Shown here: piece by piece, positions 9,036-17,236 of the stretch
Position numbering within the stretch: the first letter of the stretch is position 1
How the letters are laid out: each line of letters begins with the position of its first letter
NCBI RefSeq assembly: GCF_036010325.1
Contig: NZ_CP108549.1
Coordinates: 6,696,001-6,760,000, forward strand
Direction: 5' to 3'
Origin: Streptomyces sp. NBC_01210
Lineage (GTDB): Bacteria; Actinomycetota; Actinomycetes; Streptomycetales; Streptomycetaceae
Length of the DNA: 64,000 nucleotides
Notes under the pieces: generated by a model
The model's database searches: none
The model's input: the letters and a program-made list of their open reading frames with translations, nothing else
Told to the model about the DNA's origin: nothing
Made by a program: the position numbers and the translations under genes

Positions 9036-9297
9036 CTCGGTCGCCGCTGCCCTGAACGCTGCCGGCCTTGCCGGTCGCCCGGACGGTGCCCGCCGGCTGG
9101 TCCGTGCCCGCCGGCTGGTCCGTGAGCATCGCTTCCGGACCGCCCACGACGTTCATGTCGACCGTCGTGGCGTCGGGATCGGGCGCCTGGACCTCGGTGC
9201 GCGTCGAGCGGGGGCGGATCCAGGGGACGGTCGGATCCTCGGCGATCTCCCGGTCGACCCGTTGCGCGAACAGCGCGGCGATGCGGTGGACGGCCCC
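9036..9297 (-). pseudogene. Coding-like remnant after the EamA-like gene stop
   Basis: On the minus strand, in the same frame as the next gene and directly after its TAG, the sequence continues with strong GC3 bias and a plausible peptide (GAVHRIAALFAQRVDREI, then a TRTEVQAPDPDATTVDMNVV region). No ATG, GTG or TTG precedes it after the stop. It contains two tandem 18-bp copies encoding TDQPAG. Either the upstream gene once read through, or this is the remains of another gene. Its 3' limit is unclear because the frame continues antisense to thiQ. Confidence 0.3.
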
Positions 9298-10251
9298 CTA
9301 ACGGGCGGGGGTGAGCTCCTCGGGACGTGGCTCCTGCGACCCCGAGCCCGACTCCGAGCCCGACTCCCGTTCCGGCGCCGTGCCGTGCGCCTCCGGCGCG
9401 CCGAACCAGGCCACCGCGACCGCGCCCGCCACCGCCAGTACGAAGCCGAGGATCGCCATCCAGGCGAAGCCGGCGCGCGAGGAGTCGCCCAGCCACAGCA
9501 CGCCGATCATGCCCGGCAGCACGGTCTCGCCGACCACCAGCGCCGCGGTGGCGCCGTTCACCGAACCGATCTGCAGCGCGACGGTGTGCAGATACATGCC
9601 GCCGATACCGGCCACCAGAATCGCGTACAGCGCAGGATCCGAGAGCAGCGCGCCCAGGTCGAAGGGGTCGATGCCGTTCAGCACGCGTACGCCGACGCCC
9701 AGCGCGCCGAAGCCGAGGCCCGACAGCAGACCCGCCAGGATCGCGGCGCGTGCGCCCAGGAGGCGTACGACAACGGTGCCGCCGGCCATCAGCACCAGCG
9801 AGATCGCCAGCAGCCACCAGTGGGTGGCGATCGGGGTGTGGCCGCTGCCCTCCGGGCCCGCCGCCGTGGCCAGCAGCACGAGTGCGGAGCAGACGACGGC
9901 GATGGAGGTCCACTCGGCGCGGTTCAGCCGGATGCCCAGCAGTTTGACGCTCAGCACCGCTGTGATCACCAGATTGGCGCTGATGACGGTCTGGGAGAGG
10001 AAGAGCGGGAGCAGTCGCGCGGCGAGTGCGCCGAGGCCGAACCCGATGAAGTCCAGGATCGTGCCGACGATGAACTCCCAGGTCATCGCGGCCTTGGCGG
10101 TCGAGGAGAGGCTCGGTCCGCCGTGCTGGGTGACTCCGGCCGCGGCCGCCTCGCGCCGGGCGGACTTGCGTGAGCCCACGGCTTGCAGCACCGACCCCGT
10201 GCCGTAACAGATCGAGGCCGCGACAGCGGTCAGTAGGCCGATCAGCACCAA
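9298..10251 (-). CDS. EamA/DMT-like integral membrane protein
   Basis: A 317-residue protein with about nine or ten hydrophobic helices and a short acidic, Ser/Gly-rich C-terminal tail. The pattern (YGTGSVLQAVGSR, then SQTVISANLVITAVLSVKLLG, ALQIGSVNGATAALVVGETVLPGMIGVLWLGD) fits a drug/metabolite-transporter-fold protein of the kind annotated as a membrane protein in Streptomyces. The substrate is unknown. It lies 81 bases downstream of the LOG-family gene on the same strand and may be co-transcribed with it. Confidence 0.75.
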   Translation of the reverse strand: MVLIGLLTAVAASICYGTGSVLQAVGSRKSARREAAAAGVTQHGGPSLSSTAKAAMTWEFIVGTILDFIGFGLGALAARLLPLFLSQTVISANLVITAVLSVKLLGIRLNRAEWTSIAVVCSALVLLATAAGPEGSGHTPIATHWWLLAISLVLMAGGTVVVRLLGARAAILAGLLSGLGFGALGVGVRVLNGIDPFDLGALLSDPALYAILVAGIGGMYLHTVALQIGSVNGATAALVVGETVLPGMIGVLWLGDSSRAGFAWMAILGFVLAVAGAVAVAWFGAPEAHGTAPERESGSESGSGSQEPRPEELTPAR

Positions 10252-10332
10252 GGGCTCCGTTCACATGAGGTCAGTCCAACTCCCGCTGGAATGCCAGACG
10301 TGTCTTCGGCCTCTGAAGTTGCTTCTTGCGGA

Positions 10333-11451
10333 CTACTTGTCGCCGGTCAGCAATTTCAGCGCCGCCGGGGCCTCGTCGACCGAGTCCACGAGCGCGATAC
10401 GGGACTCCATCGAGCGGCCCGCCGCCAGCGACTGGAGCAGCGGCCAGGTGGGCAGCCGCTCCGTCCAGTGCTCGCGGTTGACGAGGACCATCGGGGTCGG
10501 TTCGCCGCGGGACTCGTAGTAGTTCGGGGTCGCGTTGTCGAAGATCTCCTGGACCGTGCCGGCGGCGCCGGGCAGGAAGATCACGCCCGCGTTGGAGCGG
10601 GCAAGGAGGCCGTCTTCGCGGGTGGCGTTGGCGAAGTACTTGGCGATGTGGCCGGCGAAGGCGTTCGGCGGCTCGTGGCCGTAGAACCAGGTCGGGATGC
10701 CGACGGAGTCGCCGCCGCCGGGCCAGCGGTCGCGCACCTCGAAGGCGGCGGTGGCCCAGTCGGAGATCGACGGGGTGAACGAGGGGGCCTTGGCGAGGAG
10801 TTCGAGCGCCTCGACGAGCATCTCGTCGGGGTGCGGCGCGGCGTACGCGCCGAGGTTCGCGGCCTCCATGGCGCCGGGGCCGCCGCCGGTCGCGACGGTG
10901 AACCCGTCGCGGGCGAGGGACTGGCCGAGGCGGGCGGCACCGGCGTACGCGTCCGTGCCGCGGGCCATCGCGTGGCCGCCCATCACGCCTACGACGCGGG
11001 CGCCGACGAGGAGTTCGTCGAGAGCGTCGGAGATCGCGTCGTCGTGGATCGAGCGGAGCATCGAGGCGAAGATGTCGCCGTCGGCCTTCGTCTCCTGGAA
11101 CCAGGCGTAGGCGAGGGCGTCGGGAGTGGCGTCGTATCCGCCGGCGGTGAGACCTTCGAACAGCTCGTCGGGGGAGTAGAGGAGCCCGCGGTACGGGTCG
11201 AAGGGCAGGTCGGGGACGGGCGGGAAGACGAGCGCGCCGTCGGCGCGGACCTTTGCGGCGGCGTCGGGCTGCATGGGACAGCCCAGGAATATGGCGCCGG
11301 TGGTGTCTGCGGAGAGCAGGGCGAAGGTGCGGTCGCTGAGGTCGACGGACTGGACGCGGTGTCCGGCGAGGGAGCCGCGGGTGACGACGTCGTCGAACTC
11401 GTCGAGGGACTCGATCTCCCGGTCGCTGTGGTGCCGGTGTCCAGGTGCCAT
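10333..11451 (-). CDS. LOG (Lonely Guy) family protein
   Basis: A 372-residue protein. The C-terminal two-thirds carry the LOG/lysine-decarboxylase-like nucleotide-binding fold: VVGVMGGHAMARG, TGGGPGAMEAANLGAYA near residue 190, and a variant PGGxGTxxE motif (LPGAAGTVQEIFD near residue 292). Small LOG enzymes release cytokinin-type bases from nucleoside monophosphates. This long version with an extra ~150-residue N-terminal region is typical of actinomycetes, and its substrate is not known. The first motif glycine is Ala here (PGAAGT). Confidence 0.8.
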   Translation of the reverse strand: MAPGHRHHSDREIESLDEFDDVVTRGSLAGHRVQSVDLSDRTFALLSADTTGAIFLGCPMQPDAAAKVRADGALVFPPVPDLPFDPYRGLLYSPDELFEGLTAGGYDATPDALAYAWFQETKADGDIFASMLRSIHDDAISDALDELLVGARVVGVMGGHAMARGTDAYAGAARLGQSLARDGFTVATGGGPGAMEAANLGAYAAPHPDEMLVEALELLAKAPSFTPSISDWATAAFEVRDRWPGGGDSVGIPTWFYGHEPPNAFAGHIAKYFANATREDGLLARSNAGVIFLPGAAGTVQEIFDNATPNYYESRGEPTPMVLVNREHWTERLPTWPLLQSLAAGRSMESRIALVDSVDEAPAALKLLTGDK

Positions 11452-11551
11452 GCCGACACGATAGGCGCTGGGGGTGGGGGCGCATGGGGCCGGGGGGTGG
11501 CCGGGCCCGGGGACTGTTCGTCCACGGGGGTTGTTCCCCCACGGGGGCTGA

Positions 11552-11586
11552 CGCCGAGGCCGGCCCCCTGGGCCGGCCCCGGTTCC
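11552..11586 (-). terminator. Putative terminator of the ABC permease gene
   Basis: The arms GGCCGGCCC (11559-11567) and GGGCCGGCC (11570-11578) form a very stable hairpin just beyond the permease stop on the minus strand. There is no clear U tract, as is common for Streptomyces terminators. A second GGGGG/CCCCC inverted repeat lies at about 11526-11540. Confidence 0.45.
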
Positions 11587-12741
11587 TCAGGCCGAGAAAG
11601 GAAGCGCCGCCAGGGCCGCGACCGCCCATGTCAGCGGGGCGAAGACCGTCAGCAGGGTTACCGCGCGAAGAGCCGTCGCGTTGCGGAGGGTTGCCGTGGG
11701 CGTGCCCAGGCGGCGCAGTGACTTCGTGGTGTCGGCGCGGGCCTGTTTGGCCTCCAGGGCCGCGGTGAGCAGCGTCGCCGTCGTACAGATCATCACCAGG
11801 GCCGCGCCCAGGCCGGTCAGCGGGCCGAAGGGGTGCGGGTCCGTGTCCTGGAGGGTCGAGGCCGCGATTGCCGCCGAGGCCACCGCACACACCACGCCCA
11901 GCGGGCGGCCGATGCGGCCGGACTCCTCCATCAGGATGCGGCCGGCCAGCAGACGGGTCGCGCCCGGGCGGGCGGACTGGAGGGCGCGGCCGCAGAAGCG
12001 GGTGATGCCCGGGCCTGCCAGAGCGAGGCCCAGCGCCGTGAGTGCCCAGCCGGCGAGGACGCCCGACGAGCTGCCGTCGAAATGGCCCGGGAGGGGGAGC
12101 GGCGAGCCGGGCGCGCCACGGCCCGCATACGTCTCGACGGCGAGGCCCGCCGCGATCAGTGCGACGCCCCACGGCAGGCCCGACGGCGCGGCGGAAGGGG
12201 CGTCCGGCGCCTCGGGATCGGCACCCGGCCTGGCACGCCGCGGGCGCAGCGCCAGCGCCGTCGCCGCCGTGGCCGCCAACGGCACCAGCGCGAGCAGCGT
12301 CAGCGCTGCCGCCAGCGGAAGCGGCCGCCCCGCGGCGAGCAGCTCGGCCGCCGCGCCGTCGAACGGCAGGCCCGTCAGATCGCCGCGCAGATGGAGGAAG
12401 AGCAGCAGGGCGAATGCGCTGCCGAGCGTTCCGGCGACGGCGGTGGAGACCGCCGCCAGCACGCCGAGGCGGGCGGGACCGAGACCGACCGCCGAGAGGC
12501 CGGCCCGCGGTCGCGTGCTCGGGTCCGTACGGGCCACCGCCACCGCGAAGTGCGCCGTCGCGGCGAGCGGGATCAGGCACCAGAGCAGGCGCAGTCCGGA
12601 GCCGGAGTCCGTGGGATGGGCCAGCGCGTACGTCAGCGTGCACAACAGCAGAAAGCCCACGCCCGCCGACGCCGCCGCCACCATCAGCCGGCGCAGCAGG
12701 ACCAGCGGATGCGTGCCGCGGGCTAGACGGAGAGCGAGCAC
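11587..12741 (-). CDS. ABC exporter permease, FtsX/MacB-like
   Basis: A 384-residue membrane protein with about eight to ten hydrophobic segments (LMVAAASAGVGFLLLCTLTYALA, LAATAHFAVAVA, LGVLAAVSTAVAGTLGSAFALLLFL and, at the C-terminus, VTLLTVFAPLTWAVAALAALPFSA). The GTG at 12741 lies within the last codons of the ATPase gene, so the two overlap by 19 bases and are surely coupled. Gene pairing and topology suggest an exporter or mechanotransmission-type permease; the cargo is unknown. Confidence 0.7.
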   Translation of the reverse strand: MLALRLARGTHPLVLLRRLMVAAASAGVGFLLLCTLTYALAHPTDSGSGLRLLWCLIPLAATAHFAVAVARTDPSTRPRAGLSAVGLGPARLGVLAAVSTAVAGTLGSAFALLLFLHLRGDLTGLPFDGAAAELLAAGRPLPLAAALTLLALVPLAATAATALALRPRRARPGADPEAPDAPSAAPSGLPWGVALIAAGLAVETYAGRGAPGSPLPLPGHFDGSSSGVLAGWALTALGLALAGPGITRFCGRALQSARPGATRLLAGRILMEESGRIGRPLGVVCAVASAAIAASTLQDTDPHPFGPLTGLGAALVMICTTATLLTAALEAKQARADTTKSLRRLGTPTATLRNATALRAVTLLTVFAPLTWAVAALAALPFSA

Positions 12742-13451
12742 TCGGCCCGGCCTTCCGCGTCGGCGGCCGCGAGGGAGTTCACGCGCCGGCCGTCGATGAG
12801 CGTGAGTGAACGGTCCGCGAGCGCCGCCACCTCCTCGTCGTGCGTGGCGAGTACGACGGTGATCCGGTGCGAACGGGCCGCGGTCGTCAACGTACGCAGC
12901 ACCAGCGCCTGGTCCGCGCGGTGCAGCGTCGCCGTCGGTTCGTCCGCGAAGATCACCGACGGCGTGGCGACCAGCGCCCGCGCGACGGCGACCCGCTGGC
13001 GCTGCGCCTGCAGCAGCGCATGCGGCCGCAGCCGGGCGCACGCACCGATGTCGAGCCGCTCCAGCCACTCCATGGCGGTGCTCTTCGCGCCACGGTGCGA
13101 GGAGCCGCGCAGCAGCAACGGCAGCGCGGCGTTCTCCCAGGCGGTCAGCTCCGGGACGAGCGTGGCCTCGGGGTCGATCCAGCCGAACCGGTCGCGCCGC
13201 AGCCGTTCCCGCTGCAGCGGGCTCATCGTGTGCACGGGGGAGCTGTTGAACCACACCTCGCCCTGCTGCGCGACGAGTTGGCCGGACAGACAGCGCAGCA
13301 GCGTGGTCTTTCCGCTGCCGCGCGGGCCGCACACGGCGAGGATCTCGCCGTCCCGTACGCCCAGCGAGACGCCGACGAGTGCGGGCGAGCCGCTGTGGGA
13401 ATGGCGCAGGGAACGCGCCCAGAGCACATCGTTGTCCGGCGGGGCCACCAT
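12723..13451 (-). CDS. ABC transporter ATPase with degenerate signature motif
   Basis: A 242-residue ABC ATPase of the MacB/LolD size class. Walker A GPRGSGKT (42-49), Walker B VIFADEPTA (166-174) and the H-loop ATHDEE near residue 203 are intact. The normal LSGGQ signature is replaced by LLQAQ (146-150), although the following RQRVAVARAL helix is normal. The ATG at 13451 gives the usual length; the frame extends to 13589. It overlaps the permease gene. The altered signature may slow ATP hydrolysis. Confidence 0.85.
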   Translation of the reverse strand: MVAPPDNDVLWARSLRHSHSGSPALVGVSLGVRDGEILAVCGPRGSGKTTLLRCLSGQLVAQQGEVWFNSSPVHTMSPLQRERLRRDRFGWIDPEATLVPELTAWENAALPLLLRGSSHRGAKSTAMEWLERLDIGACARLRPHALLQAQRQRVAVARALVATPSVIFADEPTATLHRADQALVLRTLTTAARSHRITVVLATHDEEVAALADRSLTLIDGRRVNSLAAADAEGRAECSLSV

Positions 13452-13466
13452 GACGTACACCTCGGT

Positions 13467-13500
13467 TCTGATCAGATTTCCCTTCCCCCGTACGGGGGAA
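13467..13500. promoter_or_regulatory. Perfect palindrome upstream of the ABC exporter operon
   Basis: An 18-bp perfect palindrome, TTCCCCCGT followed by ACGGGGGAA (13483-13500), lies 32-49 bases before the ATG. A second perfect palindrome, TCTGATCAGA, is at 13467-13476. The positions suit an operator, but no cognate regulator is adjacent. Confidence 0.5.
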
Positions 13501-13585
13501 CGAAGACAGGGCCGATCGGTCACTCGGCACGCTAAGGATTCAGAACCGGGGTGTCGGGAAGCACGCGGCCCGGGTGCACCCCATC

Positions 13586-13642
13586 TCACTCGTACGGCCG
13601 AATGATTGGCCGAGTGAGTGTCCGGGTGCCCCGGGCCGTACG
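13586..13642 (-). terminator. Putative terminator after the aminotransferase gene
   Basis: Nested inverted repeats follow the aminotransferase stop: CGTACGGCC (13591-13599) with GGCCGTACG (13634-13642), and CTCACTCG with CGAGTGAG around a GGCC...GGCC core (13586-13618). They could form alternative hairpins ending the lrp-aminotransferase transcript. No U tract is present. Confidence 0.4.
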
Positions 13643-13667
13643 AGGCCGGTGAAGCCGGCCGGTGAGG

Positions 13668-15029
13668 CTAGAGCTTCGTCCACGCCTCCGTGAGGACGCT
13701 GCGCAGAATGCCCTCGATCTCGTCGAAGGTCTGCTGGTTGGAGATCAGCGGCGGCGCCAGCTGAACGACCGGGTCGCCACGGTCGTCGGCACGGCAGTAC
13801 AGGCCGTTGTCGTAGAGCGCCTTCGAGAGGAAGCCGTAGAGCACACGCTCGGTCTCCTCGTCGGTGAAGGTCTCCTTGGTGGCCTTGTCCTTCACCAGCT
13901 CGATGCCGTAGAAGAAGCCGTTGCCGCGGACGTCGCCGACGATCGGCAGGTCGTGCAGCTTCTGCAGCGTGGAGAGGAACGCGCCCTCGTTGTCGAGGAC
14001 GTGCTGGTTGAGGCCTTCCTTCTCGAAGATGTCGAGGTTCGCCAGGCCCACCGCCGCGGAGACCGGGTGGCCGCCGAAGGTGTAGCCGTGCAGGAAGGTG
14101 TTGTCGCCCTTGTAGAAAGGCTCGGCGAGGCGGTCGGAGATGATGCACGCGCCGATCGGGGAGTAGCCCGAGGTCATGCCCTTGGCGCAGGTGATCATGT
14201 CCGGCACATAGCCGAACTTGTCGCAGGCGAACATCGTGCCGAGACGGCCGAAGGCGCAGATGACCTCGTCCGATACGAGCAGTACGTCGTACTGGTCGCA
14301 GATCTCACGCACACGCTGGAAGTACCCGGGCGGCGGCGGGAAGCAGCCACCGGCGTTCTGCACCGGCTCGAGGAAGACCGCCGCGACCGTCTCGGCGCCC
14401 TCGAAGAGAATCTGCTGCTCGATCTGGTCGGCGGCCCAGCGGCCGAAGGCCTCGGGGTCGTCGCCGTGGATCGGCGCACGGTAGATGTTGGTGTTCGGCA
14501 CCTTGTGCGCGCCGGGGACCAGCGGCTCGAAGGGGGCCTTGAGGGCCGGCAGGCCGGTGATGGACAGGGCGCCCTGCGGGGTGCCGTGGTACGCGACCGC
14601 GCGCGAGATGACCTTGTACTTGGTGTGCTTGCCCTGCAGCTTGAAGTACTGCTTGGCGAGCTTCCAGGCGGTCTCGACCGCCTCACCGCCACCGGTGGTG
14701 AAGAAGACCTTGTTGAGGTCGCCAGGGGCGTGCTGCGCCAGCCGCTCGGCCAGCTCGACCGCCTTCGGGTGGGCGTACGACCACACCGGGAAGAAGGCGA
14801 GCTCCTGAGCCTGCTTGTAGGCGGTCTCGGCGAGCTCGTGACGGCCGTGGCCGGCGTTGACCACGAAGAGGCCGGAGAGGCCGTCGAGGTAGCGCTTGCC
14901 CTTGTCGTCGTAGATGTAGGTGCCCTCGCCACGCACGATGGTGGGCACGGGTGCGTTCTCGTACGACGACATGCGGGTGAAGTGCATCCACAGGTGGTCG
15001 TAGGCGGCTTTGGAGAGGTCCTTGCTCAC
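13668..15029 (-). CDS. Class III (omega) aminotransferase, polyamine/GABA type
   Basis: A 453-residue PLP enzyme of the aspartate aminotransferase superfamily, class III. It shows VPTIVRGEGTYIYDDKGKRYLDGLSGLFVVNAGHGR, the cofactor-binding TTGGGEAVE and LLVSDEVICAFGRLGTMFA motifs, and the Schiff-base Lys in MITCAKGMTSGY near residue 283. Next to an ALDH and polyamine transport genes it most likely transaminates putrescine, GABA or beta-alanine-type amines to aldehydes. The GTG at 15029 is two bases after the lrp stop, so the two form an operon. Confidence 0.88.
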   Translation of the reverse strand: MSKDLSKAAYDHLWMHFTRMSSYENAPVPTIVRGEGTYIYDDKGKRYLDGLSGLFVVNAGHGRHELAETAYKQAQELAFFPVWSYAHPKAVELAERLAQHAPGDLNKVFFTTGGGEAVETAWKLAKQYFKLQGKHTKYKVISRAVAYHGTPQGALSITGLPALKAPFEPLVPGAHKVPNTNIYRAPIHGDDPEAFGRWAADQIEQQILFEGAETVAAVFLEPVQNAGGCFPPPPGYFQRVREICDQYDVLLVSDEVICAFGRLGTMFACDKFGYVPDMITCAKGMTSGYSPIGACIISDRLAEPFYKGDNTFLHGYTFGGHPVSAAVGLANLDIFEKEGLNQHVLDNEGAFLSTLQKLHDLPIVGDVRGNGFFYGIELVKDKATKETFTDEETERVLYGFLSKALYDNGLYCRADDRGDPVVQLAPPLISNQQTFDEIEGILRSVLTEAWTKL

Positions 15030-15031
15030 GG

Positions 15032-15523
15032 CTATCGGGTTCCCCACATATAGGTCTGCTTCTTCAGCTTGAGATAGACGAAGCTCTCGGTGGAGCGCAC
15101 GCCGGGGAGCGCGCGGATCCGCTTGTTGATCACTTCGAGCAGGTGGTCGTCGTCCTCGCAGACGATCTCCACCATCAGGTCGAAGGAGCCCGCGGTCATC
15201 ACCACGTACTCGCATTCGGCCATGGCGGTGAGCGCGTCCGCGATCGGGTCGACGTCGCCCTCGACCGTGATGCCGACCATCGCCTGCCGACGCAGACCCA
15301 CGGTGAGCGGGTCGGTGACGGCGACGATCTGCATCACGCCCTGGTCGAGCAGCTTCTGGACGCGCTGACGCACGGCCGCTTCGGAGAGGCCGACGGCCTT
15401 GCCTATGGCGGCATACGGGCGACGCCCGTCCTCCTGGAGCTGTTCGATGATGGCGAGGGAGACGGCGTCGATCGTCGGGGACGATCCGTTTCCGTTCCTG
15501 GACTCTGCGCTACGACTGGCCAC
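15032..15523 (-). CDS. Lrp/AsnC family transcriptional regulator
   Basis: A 163-residue regulator. The N-terminal winged HTH (IDAVSLAIIEQLQEDGRRPYAAIGKAVGLSEAAVRQRVQKL) is followed by a RAM ligand-binding domain (AMVGITVEGDVDPIADALTAMAECEYVVMTAGSFDLMVEIVC...). The GTG at 15523 is preferred because family similarity begins with ASRSAESR; another GTG at 15538 would add five residues. It is divergent from an ALDH gene, with a palindromic site between them, and is co-transcribed with the aminotransferase. It is probably a local polyamine/GABA regulator. Confidence 0.88.
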   Translation of the reverse strand: MASRSAESRNGNGSSPTIDAVSLAIIEQLQEDGRRPYAAIGKAVGLSEAAVRQRVQKLLDQGVMQIVAVTDPLTVGLRRQAMVGITVEGDVDPIADALTAMAECEYVVMTAGSFDLMVEIVCEDDDHLLEVINKRIRALPGVRSTESFVYLKLKKQTYMWGTR

Positions 15524-15564
15524 GAGCTCACTCTGCACTGCGACTCGTCTGTCTGGCAACCCTT

Positions 15565-15585
15565 GAGCAATGAAATTCGTTGTTC
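15565..15585. promoter_or_regulatory. Candidate Lrp operator between lrp and the first ALDH gene
   Basis: A 21-bp imperfect palindrome centred on 15575: left arm GAGCAATGAA, central A, right arm TTCGTTGTTC. Sixteen of 21 positions agree with the reverse complement. It is AT-rich against the local background and lies in the divergent promoter region. A related palindrome occurs at 24855-24875. Confidence 0.55.
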
Positions 15586-15704
15586 TGAAGTCCAAATCTC
15601 ACCGAATCCGAAGTTGGGGAGGGTCGGGTCTGTCGAAAGCGTCACCTGAGCGATTAGGGTTGGTGGTCTCACCCATCGGACATCTGACAGGAGGGGTGGC
15701 AACA

Positions 15705-17144
15705 GTGACCACCGAGCTGCGTCGTCTGCGCAACTACATCAACGGGGAGTTCCGGGACGCCGCCGACGGGCGGACGATCGAGGTCATCAACCCGGCCACC
15801 GGTGACGTGTACGCCACGTCTCCGCTCTCCGGGCAGGCCGACGTCGATGCCGCCATGGACGCTGCCGCGGCCGCCTTCCCCGCCTGGCGCGACACCACCC
15901 CGGCCGAGCGCCAGAAGGTACTGCTGAAGATCGCGGACGCCTTTGAGGAGCGGGCCGAGGACCTGATCGCGGCCGAGTCGGAGAACACGGGCAAGCCGCT
16001 GGAGCTGACCCGTACCGAAGAGATCCCGCCCATGGTGGACCAGATCCGCTTCTTCGCGGGCGCGGCGCGGATGCTCGAGGGCCGTTCGGCCGGGGAGTAC
16101 ATGGAGGGCTTCACCTCCATCGTCCGGCGCGAGCCGGTCGGCGTCTGCGCGCAGGTCGCGCCGTGGAACTACCCGATGATGATGGCCGTCTGGAAGTTCG
16201 CGCCGGCGCTGGCGGCGGGCAACACCGTCGTCATCAAGCCGTCCGACACGACGCCGGCGTCGACCGTGCTGATCGCCGAGATCATCGGCTCGATCGTGCC
16301 CAAGGGTGTCTTCAACGTCATCTGCGGCGACCGGGAGACCGGCCGTGCGATGGTCGAGCACCCGACCCCGGCGATGGCCTCCATCACCGGTTCCGTACGG
16401 GCGGGCATCCAGGTCGCCGAGTCCGCGGCCAAGGACGTCAAGCGCGTTCACCTCGAGCTGGGCGGCAAGGCGCCGGTCGTCGTCTTCGAGGACACTGACA
16501 TCGCCAAGGCCGTCGAGGACATCGCGGTGGCGGGCTACTTCAACGCCGGTCAGGACTGTACGGCCGCGACGCGTGTCCTCGTACACGAGTCGATCCACGA
16601 CGAGTTCGTGTCGGCGCTGGCGAAGGCCGCCGCCGACACCAAGACGGGTGCGCCGGACGACGCCGATGTGCTGTACGGCCCGCTCAACAACGCCAACCAG
16701 CTGGCGCAGGTCTCCGGCTTCATCGACCGGCTGCCGGCACACGCCAAGGTCGAGGCGGGAGGCCACCGGGTCGGCGAGAAGGGCTACTTCTACGCCGCGA
16801 CCGTCGTCTCCGGCCTGAAGCAGGACGACGAGATCATCCAGAACGAGGTCTTCGGCCCGGTCATCACCGTCCAGTCCTTCACGGACGAGGCGCAGGCGCT
16901 GGAGTGGGCGAACGGCGTGGAGTTCGCGCTGGCCTCTTCGGTGTGGACCAGGGACCACGCGCGGGCGATGCGGATGTCGAAGGCGATGGACTTCGGCTGT
17001 GTATGGATCAACACCCACATCCCGCTGGTCGCGGAGATGCCGCACGGCGGCTTCAAGAAGTCGGGTTACGGCAAGGATCTGTCGGCGTATGGCTTCGACG
17101 ACTACACGCGCATCAAGCACGTGATGACGTCGCTCGACGGCTGA
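15705..17144 (+). CDS. Gamma-aminobutyraldehyde dehydrogenase-type ALDH
   Basis: A 479-residue NAD(P)-dependent aldehyde dehydrogenase. The Rossmann region is VGVCAQVAPWNYPMMMAVWKFAPALAAGNTVVIKPSD; the general base is E251 in HLELGGKAP and the catalytic nucleophile C285 in GQDCTAAT. Sequence and neighbours fit oxidation of 4-aminobutanal or 3-aminopropanal to GABA or beta-alanine. The GTG at 15705 follows AGGAGGGG. It is divergent from lrp-aminotransferase and probably shares its regulator. Confidence 0.9.
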   Translation: MTTELRRLRNYINGEFRDAADGRTIEVINPATGDVYATSPLSGQADVDAAMDAAAAAFPAWRDTTPAERQKVLLKIADAFEERAEDLIAAESENTGKPLELTRTEEIPPMVDQIRFFAGAARMLEGRSAGEYMEGFTSIVRREPVGVCAQVAPWNYPMMMAVWKFAPALAAGNTVVIKPSDTTPASTVLIAEIIGSIVPKGVFNVICGDRETGRAMVEHPTPAMASITGSVRAGIQVAESAAKDVKRVHLELGGKAPVVVFEDTDIAKAVEDIAVAGYFNAGQDCTAATRVLVHESIHDEFVSALAKAAADTKTGAPDDADVLYGPLNNANQLAQVSGFIDRLPAHAKVEAGGHRVGEKGYFYAATVVSGLKQDDEIIQNEVFGPVITVQSFTDEAQALEWANGVEFALASSVWTRDHARAMRMSKAMDFGCVWINTHIPLVAEMPHGGFKKSGYGKDLSAYGFDDYTRIKHVMTSLDG

Positions 17145-17170
17145 CATCTGCTCCTGCAAAGCAGCGCTAA

Positions 17171-17208
17171 GAGTACGGGGCGCGGGACACTTCCCGCGCC
17201 CCGTACTC
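17171..17208. terminator. Bidirectional hairpin terminator
   Basis: A perfect 17-bp stem (17171-17187 with 17192-17208, arms starting GAGTACGGGGCGCG) with a four-base loop. It sits between the ALDH gene and the convergent TetR gene. The spacer beside it also carries short direct repeats of the GCCGTCTCAC and CGTTTCATGT type. Confidence 0.85.
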
Positions 17209-17236
17209 GTGCCGTCTCACGCCGTCTCACGCGGCC

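Noticed and set aside
10271..12643. 790-codon minus-strand frame spanning the LOG gene and part of the ABC permease
   Set aside because: It is out of frame with two recognisable proteins on the same strand and its peptide is low-complexity Arg/Pro/Gly.
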